Source: a virus. Taken from it: a stretch of DNA of 22,972 nt. Every line of letters starts with the position of its first letter. Position 1 is the stretch's first letter. The position numbers and the translations under genes are program-made. A model generated the notes under the pieces. That model was given only the letters and a program-made list of their open reading frames with translations, had not been told where the DNA came from and made no database searches. Below, one piece after another: positions 20,017-22,972 of the stretch. The stretch lies in the IMG/VR virus record IMGVR_UViG_3300030106_001011, positions 714 through 23,685 of that record, one strand, 5' to 3'.

Positions 20017-21669
20017 ATGGAACAAAGCACTTGGGATAAACACAAGCTACCCTGTCCGAAATGTGGTGGCAGTGACCCAGTATCTACGAACACAGATGGT
20101 TCAGGCTATTGCTTTAGCTGTAACCACTATTTCAAAGATTATCAAAGTGAAGTGGATGGTAACATAGTAGACATGGCTTCACACAAAGAACCTAGCACAT
20201 TCTTAAACTCATACACAGGAGTCTTTGGTGACCTGACTGATAGAAAGATTAGTCAAGACGTTGCTAAGAAATATTCTGTACGTGTGATTTATGATAGTCA
20301 AGGCAAGGTAGCTAAGCATATCTATCCTTACTACAATAGCAATGAGATTGTCTCAACTAAAACAAGAACAGTAAGTACAAAAGGTTTTGTAGTCGATGGT
20401 GGCTATGAAGGTACAGGATTGTTTGGTGAGCAACTGTTTGGTAAAGGTGGTAAGTATCTTACGATAACAGAAGGTGAATGTGATGCTATGGCAGTCTACG
20501 AAATGTTCGACAAGAAGTGGGCATCAGTTTCAGTTAAGCGTGGTGCTCAAGGTGCAGTCAGAGATATACGAGACAGCATCGAGTTTGTTGAATCATTCGA
20601 CCACGTTGTTCTTTGTTTTGATAATGACAAGTATGGTAGAGAAGCAGCTAGAAAAGTTGCTCGTATTATAAAACCCGGAAAAGCTAAGATAGTTTCTTTA
20701 CCACAAGGTTTTAAAGATGCCAATGCTATGCTTGAACAAGGACAGTATGCACAGTTTACTAAGGCATGGTGGGATGCTAAGACATACACACCATCGGGTA
20801 TCATGGAACTGTCTAGTGTAAAAGACAAATGGTTACACAGAGAACAGAAAGAAAGTATTGCGTATCCTTGGGAAGGACTTAACAAGAAACTTTATGGTAT
20901 GCGTAAAGGAGAGTTGGTCACACTTACTGGTGGTACAGGACTTGGTAAGTCTAGTATTACTCGTGAGCTGACTCACTATCTAATTAAGAACACCGAAGAT
21001 AATGTTGGTATCATAGCATTAGAAGAAAACTGGTTGAGGACTGCTGATGGTATTGTATCTATCGAAGCTAATGATAGATTGTATCTTGAAGAGAAACGCA
21101 AGAACTATACTGATGAACAACTGCAAGAGTTATTTGATAAGGTTATTCAGAAAGACAAAGTATTTATTCATGCACATCTTGGAGCTACAGATATAGATGA
21201 AATCTTTTCTAAGCTTCGGTACATGATTGTTGGTTGTGAGTGTGATTGGGTAATCGTGGACCACTTACATATGTTGGTCAATCAACTGACTGAATCAGAT
21301 GAACGCAGAGGTATTGATACATTGATGAACAGACTCCGTTCTTTAGTTGAAGAGACTGGTGTGGGTATGTTCTTAGTATCACACTTACGTAGAGCAGCAG
21401 GAGATAAAGGACACGAGCAGGGTATTGAAGTATCCCTATCACATCTTAAAGGCTCTCAAGGTATCTCACAGTTATCGGATTGTGTGATTGCATTAGAACG
21501 TAATCAACAGGCAGAAGATGAAATGGAATCGAATACAACTAAAGTTCGTGTTCTTAAATCTAGATACACAGGAGATACTGGACTAGCTTGTAGCTTGCTT
21601 TATGATATTCAAACTGGTAGAATGAATGAGGTTACAGATGAAGAAACCTTAGACGACTTACCATTTTAG
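20017..21669 (+). CDS. DNA primase-helicase (T7 gp4 type)
   Basis: A 550-residue bifunctional protein. A zinc ribbon with Cys13, Cys16, Cys32 and Cys35 reads the priming site. TOPRIM follows with Glu152 in TITEGECDA and Asp202/Asp204 in LCFDNDKYG. The DnaB-like RecA core has Walker A GGTGLGKS (305-312), Walker B WVIVDHLHML (Asp415), and Arg516 as candidate finger in VLKSRYTGDTG. It ends LDDLPF, an acidic tail with terminal Phe, as in T7 gp4, where the tail contacts the polymerase. TGAGGAGG precedes the ATG. It unwinds DNA and makes primers for lagging-strand synthesis. Confidence 0.95.
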   Translation: MEQSTWDKHKLPCPKCGGSDPVSTNTDGSGYCFSCNHYFKDYQSEVDGNIVDMASHKEPSTFLNSYTGVFGDLTDRKISQDVAKKYSVRVIYDSQGKVAKHIYPYYNSNEIVSTKTRTVSTKGFVVDGGYEGTGLFGEQLFGKGGKYLTITEGECDAMAVYEMFDKKWASVSVKRGAQGAVRDIRDSIEFVESFDHVVLCFDNDKYGREAARKVARIIKPGKAKIVSLPQGFKDANAMLEQGQYAQFTKAWWDAKTYTPSGIMELSSVKDKWLHREQKESIAYPWEGLNKKLYGMRKGELVTLTGGTGLGKSSITRELTHYLIKNTEDNVGIIALEENWLRTADGIVSIEANDRLYLEEKRKNYTDEQLQELFDKVIQKDKVFIHAHLGATDIDEIFSKLRYMIVGCECDWVIVDHLHMLVNQLTESDERRGIDTLMNRLRSLVEETGVGMFLVSHLRRAAGDKGHEQGIEVSLSHLKGSQGISQLSDCVIALERNQQAEDEMESNTTKVRVLKSRYTGDTGLACSLLYDIQTGRMNEVTDEETLDDLPF

Positions 21670-21677
21670 GAGAAGTT

Positions 21678-22972
21678 ATGGAAGAAATTGTATTTGACAT
21701 AGAAGCAAATGGCTTACAACCTGATAAGATTTGGTGTATTGTAGCCAAGCCTTTGGGTAAGCCTGTCGTATCGTTTGGTCCGAATGCTATTGATGAAGGT
21801 ATTACATTTTTACAATCTGCTGATGTATTGATTGGTCATAATATATTAGGTTTTGATATGCCTGTTATTAATAAACTGCATGGTGTAGACTTATCTAAGA
21901 AAGTAATTAAAGACACACTTGTTATGTCTAGATTGTTTAATCCTGTACGTGAGAATGGACATAGTTTAAAAACGTGGGGATACATCGTAGGCTTTCCTAA
22001 AAACGAACAACCCGAAGATTGGGATGGTTTCTCAGACGAGATGTTAAAGTATTGTCAACAAGATGTAATACTAAATGAAAAAGTATATCAACGTCTACTC
22101 AAAGAAGGTGAAAACTTTGGAGAAGATTCGATAGCACTTGAGCATGGAGTAGCAGAAGTTCTAAAACAACAAGAAGACAATGGGTTCGAGTTCAATCAAG
22201 AGTATGCCATGATGTTGGTAGCTCAGTTGAAAGAACGTATGTTTGAAGTTGAGAAAGAAGTACAAAAGGTTTTTAAACCTAAGATGGTAGATATAAAACA
22301 AGTTGTACCTAAGTTAAAGAAAGATGGAACACTATCCAAGTCAGGTTTAACAGCAGAAGAATATGATAGGCTCATAGAGTCAGGTGATTACAAACCTTTT
22401 ATGAGACAGAAGTTACAAGACTTTAATCTAGGTTCTCGTAAACAGATTGGTGAATACCTTACAGACTTCGGTTGGAAACCTAACAGGTTTACTCCTACAG
22501 GTCTGCCGATAGTTGATGAATCTTCTTTGGCAAAGGTTAAAGATATACCGGAAGCTAGGTTAATAGCAGAGTTTTTACTGCTACAGAAACGCATAGCTCA
22601 GATTGATTCTTGGATACTTGCTGTACAGAAGGACAATAGAGTACATGGCTTTGTGATACCTAATGGTACAATCACTGGTCGTATGTCTCACCGTTCTCCT
22701 AACGTAGCACAAGTTCCTAGTCTCAGTAGTGAGTATGGTAAAGAATGCAGGTCTTGTTGGACTGTTAAAGATGGTTACAAATTAGTAGGTATAGATGCTA
22801 GTGGTTTAGAATTACGAATGTTAGCACACTATATGAATGACGAGGATTACACACATGAAGTTACAGAAGGAGACATACACACAGCTAATCAGAAAGCTGC
22901 AGGACTTAAATCAAGAAATCAGGCAAAGACATTTATCTATGCCTTCATATACGGAGCAGGAGATGCAAAGAT
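21678..22972 (+). CDS. polA: Family A DNA polymerase, N-terminal part
   Basis: 431 codons before the window ends; the reading frame is intact throughout. The 3'-5' exonuclease has Asp7 and Glu9 in FDIEANGL, then VLIGHNILGFDMP, and later YCQQDV. The polymerase part has TGRMSHRSPNVAQVP, motif A GIDASGLELRMLAHY and motif B SRNQAKTFIYAFIYGAG. The Tyr after KTFI aligns with T7 Tyr526 and E. coli Phe762; Tyr here is the residue mostly found in virulent phages. AGGAG precedes the ATG, 8 bases after the helicase stop. It replicates the phage genome. No insertion or broken motif is seen in the visible part. Confidence 0.94.
   Translation, partial: MEEIVFDIEANGLQPDKIWCIVAKPLGKPVVSFGPNAIDEGITFLQSADVLIGHNILGFDMPVINKLHGVDLSKKVIKDTLVMSRLFNPVRENGHSLKTWGYIVGFPKNEQPEDWDGFSDEMLKYCQQDVILNEKVYQRLLKEGENFGEDSIALEHGVAEVLKQQEDNGFEFNQEYAMMLVAQLKERMFEVEKEVQKVFKPKMVDIKQVVPKLKKDGTLSKSGLTAEEYDRLIESGDYKPFMRQKLQDFNLGSRKQIGEYLTDFGWKPNRFTPTGLPIVDESSLAKVKDIPEARLIAEFLLLQKRIAQIDSWILAVQKDNRVHGFVIPNGTITGRMSHRSPNVAQVPSLSSEYGKECRSCWTVKDGYKLVGIDASGLELRMLAHYMNDEDYTHEVTEGDIHTANQKAAGLKSRNQAKTFIYAFIYGAGDAK

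Overview
The window looks like part of the genome of an uncultured marine double-stranded DNA tailed phage, most likely a virulent podovirus related to those infecting SAR11- or SAR116-type bacteria. The DNA is AT-rich and densely packed, with many stop/start overlaps. It has a TerS/TerL packaging pair, a portal of about 730 residues, scaffold and coat genes, and a T7-like replication set (SSB, primase-helicase, family A polymerase). Several small basic proteins are of types common in marine phages. No integrase, RNA polymerase, lysis gene, tRNA or CRISPR array was seen. The polymerase has Tyr at the position equivalent to E. coli Pol I 762, which is usually associated with virulent phages. 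Host and family are inferences.

Left half (1-11252) is read leftward and is the late module. In transcription order: small terminase, a run of small, very basic proteins with two small membrane proteins, a 227-aa conserved protein, an IscU-type Fe-S scaffold, a 99-aa protein, large terminase, portal, a 76-aa gene overprinted on the portal tail, a 515-aa virion-like protein, scaffold, major capsid protein and the start of a tail/neck gene. A strong promoter lies so close to the small terminase start that the mRNA may be leaderless.

The centre (11253-13242) is the control region. Divergent promoters sit on a shared dyad. Between 11460 and 12862 lies a 1.4-kb imperfect inverted repeat that can fold into one rod: about 22 complementary blocks of 6-22 bp, separated by unrelated spacers of equal or nearly equal length, capped by a hairpin. 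Where one arm has a long extra piece, that piece is itself a hairpin. Two small genes lie on the right arm; the left arm is their non-coding inverted counterpart. This is the strongest candidate for something undescribed. Beyond it are two tandem terminators and a probable origin: six DnaA-box-like sequences exactly 11 bp apart, the outer two exact boxes, flanked by 18-bp repeats 110 bp apart.

Right half (13243-22972) is read rightward and is the early/replication module. Two similar promoters with dyads over their -35 boxes feed small unknown genes. A long chain of translationally coupled small genes follows, including a Gp88-like protein with three cysteines, a DUF3846-like protein, a WYL-like protein and a TonB-like membrane protein. 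A new promoter and a folded, relatively GC-rich leader precede SSB, a small acidic protein, a terminator, primase-helicase and DNA polymerase, which runs off the window.
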